In this document: positions 27,550 to 36,060 of the stretch, one piece after another | How the letters are laid out: each line of letters opens with the position of its first letter | How positions within the stretch are numbered: position 1 is the stretch's first letter | Assembly (NCBI RefSeq): GCF_002013375.1 | Contig: NZ_MAEW01000021.1 | Span: 1 to 64,000 of the forward strand | Reading direction: 5' to 3' | From: Mycobacterium sp. D16Q13 | GTDB taxonomy: Bacteria > Actinomycetota > Actinomycetes > Mycobacteriales > Mycobacteriaceae | Length of the DNA: 64,000 nt | Translations under genes and position numbers: made by a program | The notes under the pieces: model-generated | What the model saw: only the letters and a program-made list of their open reading frames with translations | Told to the model about the DNA's origin: nothing | Database searches by the model: none

Positions 27550-28305
27550 ATGATGAAGATCGTGCTGACTTTGGGCGGGATCACGCTGGCGGCAATCCTT
27601 GGTATTGCGTGGATTTGGCATTTCGGAAGTCCGAAGGACATGGATACGGAGATCGCGAAGTCACTACTGAGCGTATTGACCGCTTCAGTTGTTACGCAGG
27701 CGGTCGCTATCGTCATCTATCAGTACAACGAATCAAGGAAAGCGCAGATAGAGCAGGACAACGAATCGCGGAAGGCCGAGATCGAGAAGGATGCGCTCAG
27801 AACTCTAATCCTGGATCGCATCAATGAAGCGTTCGTCAAGGTCAAGGGATTGCGACGAAGGGCGAGAGCTCATTCGGTGGTCGTGAGTGATGAGAGTGTG
27901 CAAGCTGTGTTCGTCATCACGCAAACCCTCTATCAAGACATTATGGAGGAACTGAATAATGTTCAGCTCCAACTGGAGTTAGCGCATAAGGATATCGAAA
28001 CCAATGCCAACATTTTGCACGACGACCCAGGCATTTTCAAGGGCGTGCGAACGATGGAAGAGTATCTCAATAATGTTGTCGATGAATGGGAGAACCCTCC
28101 CGCGAAGTTTCAGGGTGACCCGCCCAAAGTTGGCGCTGCTGCACTGCCGAAATTCTACGATCTGATTGGTCCGTATACGGATTCACAGTTCAGGTCGCTT
28201 TTCGTCAAGGCCTACTACAAAACCATCGAAGAAATTCGCAAGTCGATGACTAAAGGGCAGATTCGCCGTTGGCAGATGCAAGTGCGGCCGAGCACAGTGC
28301 CATGA
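27550..28305 (+). CDS. Two-TM coiled-coil protein of the rnpB island
   Basis: A 251-residue protein with GGAGG upstream; ATG at 27550 or 27553. Two transmembrane segments (IVLTLGGITLAAILGIAWIW, ~4-23; LLSVLTASVVTQAVAIVIY, ~39-57) are followed by a charged coiled coil with a duplicated 11-residue unit (NESRKAQIEQD, NESRKAEIEKD; ~59-81). The remaining ~170 residues are soluble and mainly helical, with a Trp-rich linker (VDEWENPP). No named family recognised. It converges with the minus-strand operon of the island. A membrane-anchored sensor or cell-death effector is possible, by analogy with other defence islands; that is speculation. Confidence 0.65.
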   Translation: MMKIVLTLGGITLAAILGIAWIWHFGSPKDMDTEIAKSLLSVLTASVVTQAVAIVIYQYNESRKAQIEQDNESRKAEIEKDALRTLILDRINEAFVKVKGLRRRARAHSVVVSDESVQAVFVITQTLYQDIMEELNNVQLQLELAHKDIETNANILHDDPGIFKGVRTMEEYLNNVVDEWENPPAKFQGDPPKVGAAALPKFYDLIGPYTDSQFRSLFVKAYYKTIEEIRKSMTKGQIRRWQMQVRPSTVP

Positions 28306-28426
28306 CAGATTGGCGGCCGGATCGTCGCTGAGCCAAGTTCCGGCCTCGCAGGCTCGCCATCGAGTGGGCGTTCGCAGCGATCATTAGAAGACCGTCTCGT
28401 TCATTTTGACCCAACATACGCGAAGC

Positions 28427-28909
28427 TTAGACCGTTGGTTCTGAGACATCGTTTGTCGTACTGTTTCGCTGAGTCCAAGCTGATTCAAAGACCGCGTCAG
28501 GGGTTACGAGCTCGGTCGGCCAGAGCCCAGAAATCCGATATTGCTCTCGCTTTCGCCGTTTCGCCTGTATCGAGAATGCGGGATGTCGGTCTTCGGACGG
28601 CGGAAGCGCGGGCCTCACGTTCTGCCAATCGAGTGCTACAACACCATCGGGTCCGCACACCAGGGCGAGCGTTACTACGTCGTACTGTGAACTCAGTGCG
28701 TGCAGCTCAGCACATTGGTCAGACGTAACGACAAACTGCCAAGGTGTCAGCCGATTCGTCGAATACTTAATCATCACCACGTTGCGGTAATCGATGACAT
28801 AACACGATCGGGATGACTCGCGCAAGGGCATGATATGGACGCCGGATTCTGATGCAGCGATAATTCTTGACAGCACCAGGCCATGGAAGCGTTCTTTTTC
28901 CCCAATCAA
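28427..28909 (-). CDS. Uncharacterised 160-aa partner of the Z1 ATPase
   Basis: A 160-residue protein starting 20 bases after the Z1 gene on the same strand. Marks: YVIDYRNVVMIKYSTNRLTP (~37-56), W57, a strand-rich LALVCGPDGVVALDW (~81-95), and a basic AKRRKREQYRISG (~116-128). I recall unannotated proteins in restriction or defence loci with the pattern IKYS..RL(S/T)PW...LVC..DG(I/V)..L...YR(V/I)SG, so it seems a conserved family, but I cannot name it. The alternating hydrophobic strands before the IKYS motif could be a diverged nuclease core; no complete PD-(D/E)XK motif is visible. Confidence 0.6.
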   Translation of the reverse strand: MIGEKERFHGLVLSRIIAASESGVHIMPLRESSRSCYVIDYRNVVMIKYSTNRLTPWQFVVTSDQCAELHALSSQYDVVTLALVCGPDGVVALDWQNVRPALPPSEDRHPAFSIQAKRRKREQYRISGLWPTELVTPDAVFESAWTQRNSTTNDVSEPTV

Positions 28910-28929
28910 GACACGGCTCTTCTAATCTT

Positions 28930-30828
28930 CTAAGCGCGACCTATGAAAGTAAGGTTCTTACTTTTGACGCGAGCATCGCCGGGATCGGGAGAATATTTAT
29001 AATACACGCGTGCTTCTCCGTCTGGGTTGGTAATCACGTAAATATGATGAAGGGCCCGTTGGTAGCGCGTCCGGTTCAGCTGATTCCTGCCGATGAAGCC
29101 CTTTTCTCGAACGATCAAATCTATGTCGGCGCTAGTGTATCGGCTTGTGAGGTCTAAGGCGCCGTGAACCACTACTGACTTATCGCCATAGGGCAGAAAG
29201 TTTTGTATGAATTCAACTAGATAGTCGGGAAGAAGTTCATTACCGAGTTCGTCGCGAAGTCGACGGACTCGCGTCATGCCCTCTCCTGGATCATTCACCA
29301 ACCAGTCGCGGGTATCAGCAGAAAGGCCAAATTTATCCCAGTACATCTCGCCGGACTTCCACTGGACCGACGCAGTCTTTATGCTGCTTGTCGCGACGGC
29401 TGTGATTCGACTATCCTGCAGCCATAGAGGGACGCCTTCACCGCTGCGAATAGCAGCGATCGATAGTTTGTGGAAGACAAAGCAACGCTGCCACTCCCAA
29501 TATAAAGATGTTGGAATATGCAGCTGAAACCAGTCTAGGTAGGAACCACGACTACCAAACATGCGGGCGCGCTGGATGTATGTGTCCTGCTGCATTTTGT
29601 GCGCTTCTCGCGTGAAAAACATCGTTAACAAGTTATCGAATGTGATGCCGCGGGAGACTAGATTTCCGCCGATCGCGACCGTAAAGAGCGTGCTGGGGTT
29701 TGTAGCATTGATGTAGCTCGCCTGCTGCTTTGACGAGTTGCTATTCATCACTACTACGTTGTTTCTGTCTATATTCGTTAGAACGTACTTCACCACTGGG
29801 TCTGCAAAGTCTGGAAAGAGCTCGTACGCAATGTCGAAAAGCTCTTTGACATACTTTGGAAAGTTCTTGTTACCGCTATCGGCCAGCGTCACAAAGACAT
29901 CAGTTATAATTCGAGCGTCACCTGTGTGATCGCTCTTATTGCCGCTCGTGTGAACGAGCATACAGTAATTACCCAGGTTGTCACCAGTATGGTTTAGATA
30001 ACCAACGCGGGCTAAGAAGCTAAGCAGGGCCAAGCGAAGGTATTTCTTGTCATCGCGGTTATCGGGCATCAGTTCTAATAGATATTTCAACCCGTTTAGT
30101 CGAGCTTCGCTACTTGGAAAGAATATGTCCTGACCGGTGTAGAAATCGTGAGGCGGAAAATCTATCCATCGCCCGCTGTCGTTGTCGAACGTCTCGTTTA
30201 GATCGAGCCGTGCAGGCGTGGCAGTGACGCCGATGTACGCTCCGCTATCACCTATGAGGGTTTCCACCAATTCGTTGATGCGAGTTTTCTCGGCACGATT
30301 TACTTTTGCGTTCGGACTAGCGAAGTCAGCCTCGTCATCGATGATAACCAGGCCGTCTTTATGTTTATCGAGCTTCTGAATAAGCTTATCGAGATCGCGT
30401 GCATTCTTTTTGCAGAAGATTACCCAGTTACTGTCGCCGAGCTTGATCGAATCATCGAGAATCTCCGAAAAATTCTTAGGCGCGGGTGCTAGGTTGGAGC
30501 GTCGAAAGCGGTTGAGGTTCTGATCGAGCACCTGTACTGCGTCGTTGACGAGAACGATTACAATTTTGAAACCCTCATCTAGGAGGGCTGCCGTCAGGCA
30601 GATCATCATCTCTGTTTTGCCGCTTTGTGGCTCACCATAGATAATGAATGATGTTACGTTATTCTCTTTGACATTTTTTATCGCACCATCAACCGCTTTT
30701 TCGATTTGTGCGACCGACTTACCGTCGCCTCGAATACGATCGTACTGTGACGCCAACCTGTTGATGGCCTTCGCCTGTAAGCCGACGTAATTATTGATGT
30801 CAAATACAGTTGGATTTGTATCCTGCAT
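28930..30828 (-). CDS. Z1-domain superfamily-2 ATPase (defence-associated)
   Basis: A 632-residue ATPase. Walker A GEPQSGKT (65-72), Walker B VIIDDEADFAS (~161-171), motif III GVTATPARL (200-208), then the Z1 region with AIGGNLVSRGITFDNL and the arginine-finger motif YIQRARMFGSRGSY. This order is that of Z1 proteins, SF2 enzymes found in restriction-like and MORC/MutL-type defence loci (Mza and related systems). It probably couples ATP hydrolysis to DNA scanning or remodelling. It begins 26 bases after the methyltransferase stop. Low GC relative to core genes indicates transfer. The last ~100 residues include YKYSPDP and may be a further domain. Confidence 0.85.
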   Translation of the reverse strand: MQDTNPTVFDINNYVGLQAKAINRLASQYDRIRGDGKSVAQIEKAVDGAIKNVKENNVTSFIIYGEPQSGKTEMMICLTAALLDEGFKIVIVLVNDAVQVLDQNLNRFRRSNLAPAPKNFSEILDDSIKLGDSNWVIFCKKNARDLDKLIQKLDKHKDGLVIIDDEADFASPNAKVNRAEKTRINELVETLIGDSGAYIGVTATPARLDLNETFDNDSGRWIDFPPHDFYTGQDIFFPSSEARLNGLKYLLELMPDNRDDKKYLRLALLSFLARVGYLNHTGDNLGNYCMLVHTSGNKSDHTGDARIITDVFVTLADSGNKNFPKYVKELFDIAYELFPDFADPVVKYVLTNIDRNNVVVMNSNSSKQQASYINATNPSTLFTVAIGGNLVSRGITFDNLLTMFFTREAHKMQQDTYIQRARMFGSRGSYLDWFQLHIPTSLYWEWQRCFVFHKLSIAAIRSGEGVPLWLQDSRITAVATSSIKTASVQWKSGEMYWDKFGLSADTRDWLVNDPGEGMTRVRRLRDELGNELLPDYLVEFIQNFLPYGDKSVVVHGALDLTSRYTSADIDLIVREKGFIGRNQLNRTRYQRALHHIYVITNPDGEARVYYKYSPDPGDARVKSKNLTFIGRA

Positions 30829-30854
30829 CGATGCTCCCCGAGCGGTTTGGCGGA

Positions 30855-32166
30855 CTATTTTTCTTTTGTCAACGTCAGAATGACTTCTGTCCTCATTCGC
30901 TTTGTTAGGGCTGACGCACCCTTAGTTGCGATGGGCAAGTACCGCCTATTTTCGGGTAGTTCACGTTCTTGTCGACCTATGCTCGTAAAGCCGGAGGACT
31001 CGAATGATCGCTGTACCATGAGATCATTGCGAATGTACTTTCCCTTTAGGGTTGAGTTTCCGATTACAAGCACTGCTTTTCCGTCCACTTTTATCTTCTT
31101 TGAGAGCTCGGACGAGAATGCCGTAAGGTCGTGGCAATAGCGCGCGATAACGCCCATAGGCAAATCTGAACGGTCTAACCCCGCGTCTGTGGCGCACTCC
31201 AATAGGTGACCGACCTCGCCGGCGCGTTCCTTCGATAGGACCCGTTCACTACCGATCGATTCTGACCGAATCTTCCGGAGTTCTCCGACGGTGTAACCAA
31301 ACCAGATCAGAGATAGCCTGTGGCCGCGCATGTAATCGATCGCGTTTAGGTATGGGGGAGATGTGACCACGAGATCGATACCCGAGTTTGGAATGCCCGA
31401 GAGCTTGCGTGCATCGCCTTGGCGGACGTTCGGTTCAACGGAGATGGACCTGCTCCCAAGCAGTTTTGCAACGTCGGCGACGGATTTTGCGAAGCCTTCG
31501 TAGGCATTGTAGTTGTTACGCTCGATGACACGGTGGGGCCTACTGTGCGATGTGTCTGCTGCAAGGGATGCGCGAGGCGACTTGGTAATGATCGTTCGGC
31601 TCAGTGCTACCTGTAGTGCTTGGCGGAGGCGAGTGTCCGGTACAGCTGCGATCTGCGCGCCGATACGAAGTAGTTGGAACTGCTGAGGCTCATCGAACCA
31701 GAAGTTTGCGAAATCGATGGTCTCTTGGTCTGTCCAAGGAAGTTGCTTCGCAGTAGATCGCGATGCACGGTGCGCGAGAGCCTCTCCCAGGCTTGGAAGG
31801 TCGTCGACCCTGAGATTGTTGGTCGCCACGGTCGCCATCAATACCGCTAGAGGATCAACGTCCCGGCCGTATGCCTTATGGCCCCGCTCAGCCGCGATAG
31901 TCAGGACGGTGCCGGAACCACACATCGGGTCAAGCACCCTTAACCGCCTCCCCGAGTCGGCCGGAATCGAGTCCGTCGCAATCTCCGGGGCCATTCGTGC
32001 CGGAAATGGATGCAAGCTGCGGGCGGACAGGATTAACCCCCTGGGATGAGGTCCGGGTTTTGTTTCCCGTACAGCGCGCACGATACAGCCGAGGCCCGAC
32101 AATTAACGGGAGCGACACGACATTCTCTGGCGTCACTAGTTCTTTAGGCGATACCAGCGAACACAT
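30855..32166 (-). CDS. DNA methyltransferase (SPPY class), probable N-terminal frameshift
   Basis: The frame open to 32102 (TTG; GTG at 32081 is an alternative) gives up to 415 residues. HPFPARMAPEIA (~31-42) precedes SAM motif I VLDPMCGSGTVL (56-67), and the catalytic motif TSPPYLNAIDYMRG is at 247-260; this order and SPPY suggest amino-group methylation (N6-adenine or N4-cytosine). An ATG at 32166 with a protein-like N-terminus (PENVVSLPLIVGPRLYRAR) runs in another frame and would join in-frame at GLILSARSLHP if the five-C run at 32037-32041 were four. The full protein would then be about 436 residues. It heads the operon with the Z1 ATPase. Confidence 0.8.
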
Positions 32167-32824
32167 GCAGGCCGTCTCTTGGCCTCAAACCAACATCGAC
32201 GCGAACATGTGCGGCAGGGTGCGCCCCCGTTATACGTTCACGGTGAGGGACGCCACGCTGCAACTGACTATCTGGCCGTCGAACGTGACACTGCCGTGGC
32301 AAGCCGGTCTCATCGGTCCCGAAGGCGAACAAGTCGGGGGCTAGGGCTCCGCTCCCGACATCGGCGAGAGTTTCGCGCAGTCCTTGCGCTGCACCTTCGG
32401 CCCTGGCGTGGATGAAATAGCCTGTAAGGAAGGGTTCCCAGGTTCTTCCTCGGCTGGCTCAGTTGAGACCATTACGAGCCACACCTCCTCACCGACGATG
32501 CTAATGCTAGTCTCCATCCGCGCCCTACTCCAAGTCAATCTGTCCGCCATGGCCGCAAATACTGTCAGTGCCGTACGACCGCGAGTACATGCCGTGTACA
32601 CCCCTGGGGGAGGTTGTCGCTTGTGCGACGTGTTTGGCGAATCGAATGCAGAGCAGGTAGGTCCACTACGCAGGTGCTACGCACAGCAGCACTCTGCGAC
32701 CACTGGTGGCAGCTTGAGGCAGGCTGAGAAACTAAACGTTCACCTGCATGAGTCGCCCGCTGACCGCCATGCGCCACCAATGACACCAAGTGGCGGTGAA
32801 CTGCTGAAATCTCGAAAGTCAATG
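32167..32824. other. Right part of island, no confident gene
   Basis: No gene is convincing in these ~660 bases. On the minus strand, one frame from 32601 reads MYTACTRGR...STEPAEEEPGNP, stops at a TAG (32341-32343), then continues PPTCSPSGPMRP to a TAA near 32230, which could be a decayed short gene. The methyltransferase promoter should be here. It may hold the remains of mobility functions. Confidence 0.35.
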
Positions 32825-32853
32825 TCCGGCTTACAGGCCAACTCGTCCGCCTC
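32825..32853 (+). repeat. Right 29-bp direct repeat (attR candidate)
   Basis: Exact copy of the rnpB 3' end (27324-27352). It lies 24 bases before the GTG start of the RNB ribonuclease gene, so in an island-free chromosome rnpB would end just upstream of that gene. Confidence 0.9.
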
Positions 32854-32876
32854 CCGACCTGGATTAGTCTGGATCG

Positions 32877-34301
32877 GTGACGTTGAAGCGCTTGGTCGCC
32901 CGCGACCTCAGCTTCGACGGCATCCGTGCGGAGTTCACGCTCCCCACCGAATTCGGTACCGACGCGCAGCGTGATGCCGCCCAGGCCGTCGACCGACACC
33001 ACGCGGAGCGTATCGACCGCACCGATCTGGAGTTGGTCACCATCGACCCGCCCGGATCGCGCGACCTGGATCAGGCCCTGCACCTGGAACGCACCGATAA
33101 CGGTTACCTGCTGCACTACGCCATCGCCGACGTCGCCGCGCAGATCGAACCCGGCAGCGCCTTGGACAGCGAGTCCCGCACGCGCGGTGAGACCATCTAC
33201 TTGCCCGACGGTTCGGTGCCGCTGCACCCCTTGGTGTTCTCCGAGGGATCGGCGAGCTTGCTGCCCCACGAGATTCGGCCAGCCGCGCTATGGCGCATCG
33301 AAACCGATGGCGATGCCAACCCGGTCAGCTGGAGCGTTCAGCGCGCCCTGGTGAAGTCCACACGGCAGCTGACCTACCGGGAGGCTCAAGACGCGGCGGA
33401 TGCCGGGGACCCGCATCCCTCGATCGCTGTGCTCCCTGAATTCGGGCGTAAGAGAAGAGATCTCGGACTGGCCAGGGGAGCGATCGAGTTGAGCCTGCCC
33501 GAGCAGGAAGTCGTGCGCGGCCCGAGCGGTGACTGGGAGCTCGGCATCGAGGCGCGCACGGAAACCGACGGCTGGAACGCGCAGATATCGCTGCTCACCG
33601 GGATCTGCGCCGCGCAGATCATGCTCGATGGCGGCATCGGCATTCTGCGCACGCTGCCGCCCGCGGACGGCGATGTGCGCCGGTGGATCCGCCGGACCGC
33701 CGATGCACTCGGGCTGCCCTGGTCGAGCGATACCCCGATCGGTGCCCAACTGGCCGCTCTAGATCCCTGCGCCACGACAACATTGGCGATGATGACGCAG
33801 GCGACCACGCTCCTGCGGGGCGCTTCGTATCTAGTCTTCGACGGTAACCGCCCGGATGACCAGGCGGCGGGGCATGCGGGTATCGCCGCCCCCTACGCGC
33901 ACGTGACCGCACCGCTGCGCCGGCTGGGCGACCGGTTCGCCACGGAAATCTGCCTGGCGCTGTCGGCGGGTACGCCGGTGCCGCAGTGGGCACGCGACGG
34001 CCTGGCCGACGTCAGATCGTCGCTGCTGACCTCGAATACGCTGGCCAATAAGGTGGAGCAGGCGTGTGTGGACCTCACCGAGGCCACCGTGCTTGCCCCG
34101 CAGAAGGGTCAGACCTTCGATTCGGCCGTGCTGCGAGGCGCGGAGAAGAAGCGAGCCGCTGAGGTTTTCGTGGCAGATCCGCCGATTCTGGCCCGTTGCG
34201 AAGGCGATCCACCCGAGGGCCAGCGCACCAAACTCACTCTGCGTGAAGCGAATCCGGAGACCCGGACCGTGCTGTTCGGCTTTCCAGCGGAGGGCAGCTG
34301 A
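32877..34301 (+). CDS. RNB-domain (RNase II/R type) ribonuclease
   Basis: A 474-residue protein with a GTG start. The RNB catalytic stretch is visible: VTIDPPGSRDLDQALHLER (~57-75) with the Asp cluster that binds Mg2+, then YAIADVAAQIEPGSALD, GETIYLPDGSVPLHPLVFSEG and AHVTAPLRRLGDRFATE near the end of the domain. RNase II/R enzymes degrade RNA 3' to 5'. It is shorter than E. coli RNase R and lacks the N-terminal cold-shock domains, though a short C-terminal region remains. It would follow rnpB directly without the island. Confidence 0.9.
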   Translation: MTLKRLVARDLSFDGIRAEFTLPTEFGTDAQRDAAQAVDRHHAERIDRTDLELVTIDPPGSRDLDQALHLERTDNGYLLHYAIADVAAQIEPGSALDSESRTRGETIYLPDGSVPLHPLVFSEGSASLLPHEIRPAALWRIETDGDANPVSWSVQRALVKSTRQLTYREAQDAADAGDPHPSIAVLPEFGRKRRDLGLARGAIELSLPEQEVVRGPSGDWELGIEARTETDGWNAQISLLTGICAAQIMLDGGIGILRTLPPADGDVRRWIRRTADALGLPWSSDTPIGAQLAALDPCATTTLAMMTQATTLLRGASYLVFDGNRPDDQAAGHAGIAAPYAHVTAPLRRLGDRFATEICLALSAGTPVPQWARDGLADVRSSLLTSNTLANKVEQACVDLTEATVLAPQKGQTFDSAVLRGAEKKRAAEVFVADPPILARCEGDPPEGQRTKLTLREANPETRTVLFGFPAEGS

Positions 34302-35789
34302 TCACTTCTTGTGGCGCACGGCCTGACGGAGCGCCTTGAGTGTCGCCTCCACCTGGTGGCGTGCGGTCTCGGCGGCGTCGTGCTCACGCTGGTACAGCAC
34401 CCCGTAGGTGAAGGTGTCTTCACCGGCGCTGTGCGCCTCGGCGGCCTGCGTGGCCAGATATGCGCGACTCACCGTGCTGTCCTGATGCTCACCCAACAGT
34501 TCCTGGATGTCCTTGGCCGCTTGCGAGACTCGCTTCGCGCCCTCGGCGCTGGCCACGTAGCGCAGCCGCTTAGCCGACTTGCGGATGCGGTGCAGGGCCT
34601 CGTCGCGATACTCGCCCTCGGCACGCGCCGCTGCCCGGGCCGCGCGGCGCACCTTGCGGTACGCGGCGTCGAGTGTTCCGCCCTCGTCCGCGTGATGGGT
34701 GTCCGAGGGCGGCCCGGCGGAAGCGACCAGTGCGTCCAGAGAATCGAGCAGCCGGAAGTAACGATGACTGCGCATTGCCGCCAACGACCGGCGTAACCCG
34801 TTGTCATAGTGCTGCTGGGCCGCATCCACCAAACGTTCGTGCACCGGGCCCCGGATGAGTGGTTCGGGAAGCTCGGTGAGCGCGGCGGCGTAGCGCTGCG
34901 CCAGCACCTCGGCATCACGCGCACCCCCGAGGATGTTGGCCAGCAGGCGCAGCTCGTCGAGCGGCTCGGTGTTCGTGTCCACGCCGAAGCGTTCCGGATT
35001 GGACTGCAGCAGACTGCGGATCCGCCGAATGGTGACGCGCATCTGGTGCACCGAATCATCGGTGTCCGCGCGTACCGCGCGGTCCCAGCCGAGCAGCTGA
35101 TCCAGCTGCTCGAGGAGGGCGCGTTGGATGGGATCCTTACCGGAGGGGCGTGCACGCTCGGGGACGTCAAGAACACGAGCCAACTTGGAACCGTGCCCGG
35201 CCGGGGCCGCTCCGGCGTCCAGCAGACGAGCGGTCACCCGGTCGAACAGTGCGGTGTCGCCGAATGTCGACAGCTCCAGCTCCCATTCCCGCCAGCTCTG
35301 CACGGCGGCCTCCTCGCCGGAGTCCTGGCCCGTCAGCCGAGTGGCGGTCACCTGGTCATCGCAGAATTCGGCGAGCTGCTCACCTTCGGCGCCGATCAGC
35401 CGCACCACCGTGCGCACGGTGCTGATGCGGGCCACCGGGGCCAGCTCGTCCTCGCGCACCACCGCGAGCACGGTGTCCCGCAGCTCCTCCGGAACCGCAA
35501 GAGAATCCGCGTCGTCGCCTTCGTCGAGGGGGAGCCGCAGCTCGGTTCGGGTGTCCGGCCCCGCCGGCAACTTCAGGTGCCATCCCGCGTCGGTGCCGCC
35601 CGTGCGTCGCCGCAACGTGATGCGCTGGTAGGCCAGCCGCTGGTCGGGCGTGTCAAAGTACACCGCGTTCAATTCCTGCTGGGGTTGCTGCTCCACATGC
35701 GCGACAGCGGAAATCCCGTCGAATGATGGATTGATGGTCGCGTCGGTGACGTCGAACTTCCGCTCGACCTCGACGTGCTGAGATGGCAT
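34302..35789 (-). CDS. CYTH and CHAD domain protein
   Basis: A 495-residue fusion. The N-terminal CYTH domain (~3-205) starts VEVERKFDV (ExExK motif) and carries FDTPDQRLAYQRITLRRRTGG, the triphosphate tunnel pattern. The C-terminal CHAD domain (~220-490) has repeated His/Arg helices: DSVHQMRVTIRRIRSLL and ALHRIRKSAKRLRYVAS. CYTH enzymes hydrolyse inorganic or organic triphosphates; CHAD binds polyphosphate. It is the Rv2226 equivalent by context. ATG at 35789 (not the longer frame to 35888) is preferred because the CYTH motif begins there. Confidence 0.9.
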   Translation of the reverse strand: MPSQHVEVERKFDVTDATINPSFDGISAVAHVEQQPQQELNAVYFDTPDQRLAYQRITLRRRTGGTDAGWHLKLPAGPDTRTELRLPLDEGDDADSLAVPEELRDTVLAVVREDELAPVARISTVRTVVRLIGAEGEQLAEFCDDQVTATRLTGQDSGEEAAVQSWREWELELSTFGDTALFDRVTARLLDAGAAPAGHGSKLARVLDVPERARPSGKDPIQRALLEQLDQLLGWDRAVRADTDDSVHQMRVTIRRIRSLLQSNPERFGVDTNTEPLDELRLLANILGGARDAEVLAQRYAAALTELPEPLIRGPVHERLVDAAQQHYDNGLRRSLAAMRSHRYFRLLDSLDALVASAGPPSDTHHADEGGTLDAAYRKVRRAARAAARAEGEYRDEALHRIRKSAKRLRYVASAEGAKRVSQAAKDIQELLGEHQDSTVSRAYLATQAAEAHSAGEDTFTYGVLYQREHDAAETARHQVEATLKALRQAVRHKK

Positions 35790-35906
35790 GAGGGGTGTGC
35801 CCTGACGGTCGAAGGGACGGGATGCTCGGCGTGTGCGGGCTTGGGCGAGTATGAGACACGGTGCCACATTCAGGTAAACAATGGTCACGACTTGTCACGG
35901 GGTAAT

Positions 35907-35928
35907 CTAAGATTCTCTTAGGATTCTC
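35907..35928. promoter_or_regulatory. Repeat-rich putative operator upstream of FadD32-like gene
   Basis: CTAAGA-TTC-TCTTAG (35907-35921) is a perfect inverted repeat of 6 bp arms. GATTCTC at 35911-35917 recurs at 35922-35928, one helical turn (11 bp) away. The cluster lies between the divergent CYTH/CHAD gene and the acyl-AMP ligase gene and may bind a regulator. Confidence 0.4.
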
Positions 35929-36060
35929 ATAAGGTCGGGGTATCAGATTGGGCAGCCGTATTCGTTTCGCACCGCGTGTGGTGCCGAGTGTTGGTGTTGT
36001 GCGGTCGGTATCGTCCCCTTATGGGACGCCCGCCGTATCCACAGCTAGACCGAGGTCGAC

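Larger units (their letters stand above)
27353..32853. mobile_element. 5.5-kb genomic island integrated at rnpB 3' end
   Basis: The interval lies between two exact 29-bp copies of the rnpB 3' end and is visibly richer in A and T than both flanks, especially 28.9-30.8 kb. It carries a two-TM coiled-coil protein on the plus strand and a minus-strand operon of DNA methyltransferase, Z1 ATPase and a 160-residue protein. No integrase, excisionase or transposase could be recognised, so it is either a non-autonomous element moved by another integrase or a decayed one. Content is that of a defence or restriction-modification island. Confidence 0.85.

Noticed and set aside
32384..32974. Plus-strand frame across the right att repeat into the RNB gene
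   Set aside because: It overlaps the strongly supported RNB start in another frame and has no recognisable domain.
34302..35888. Longer CYTH/CHAD start at 35888
   Set aside because: The CYTH motif VEVERKF begins four residues after the ATG at 35789; the upstream 33 codons lie in the divergent promoter.
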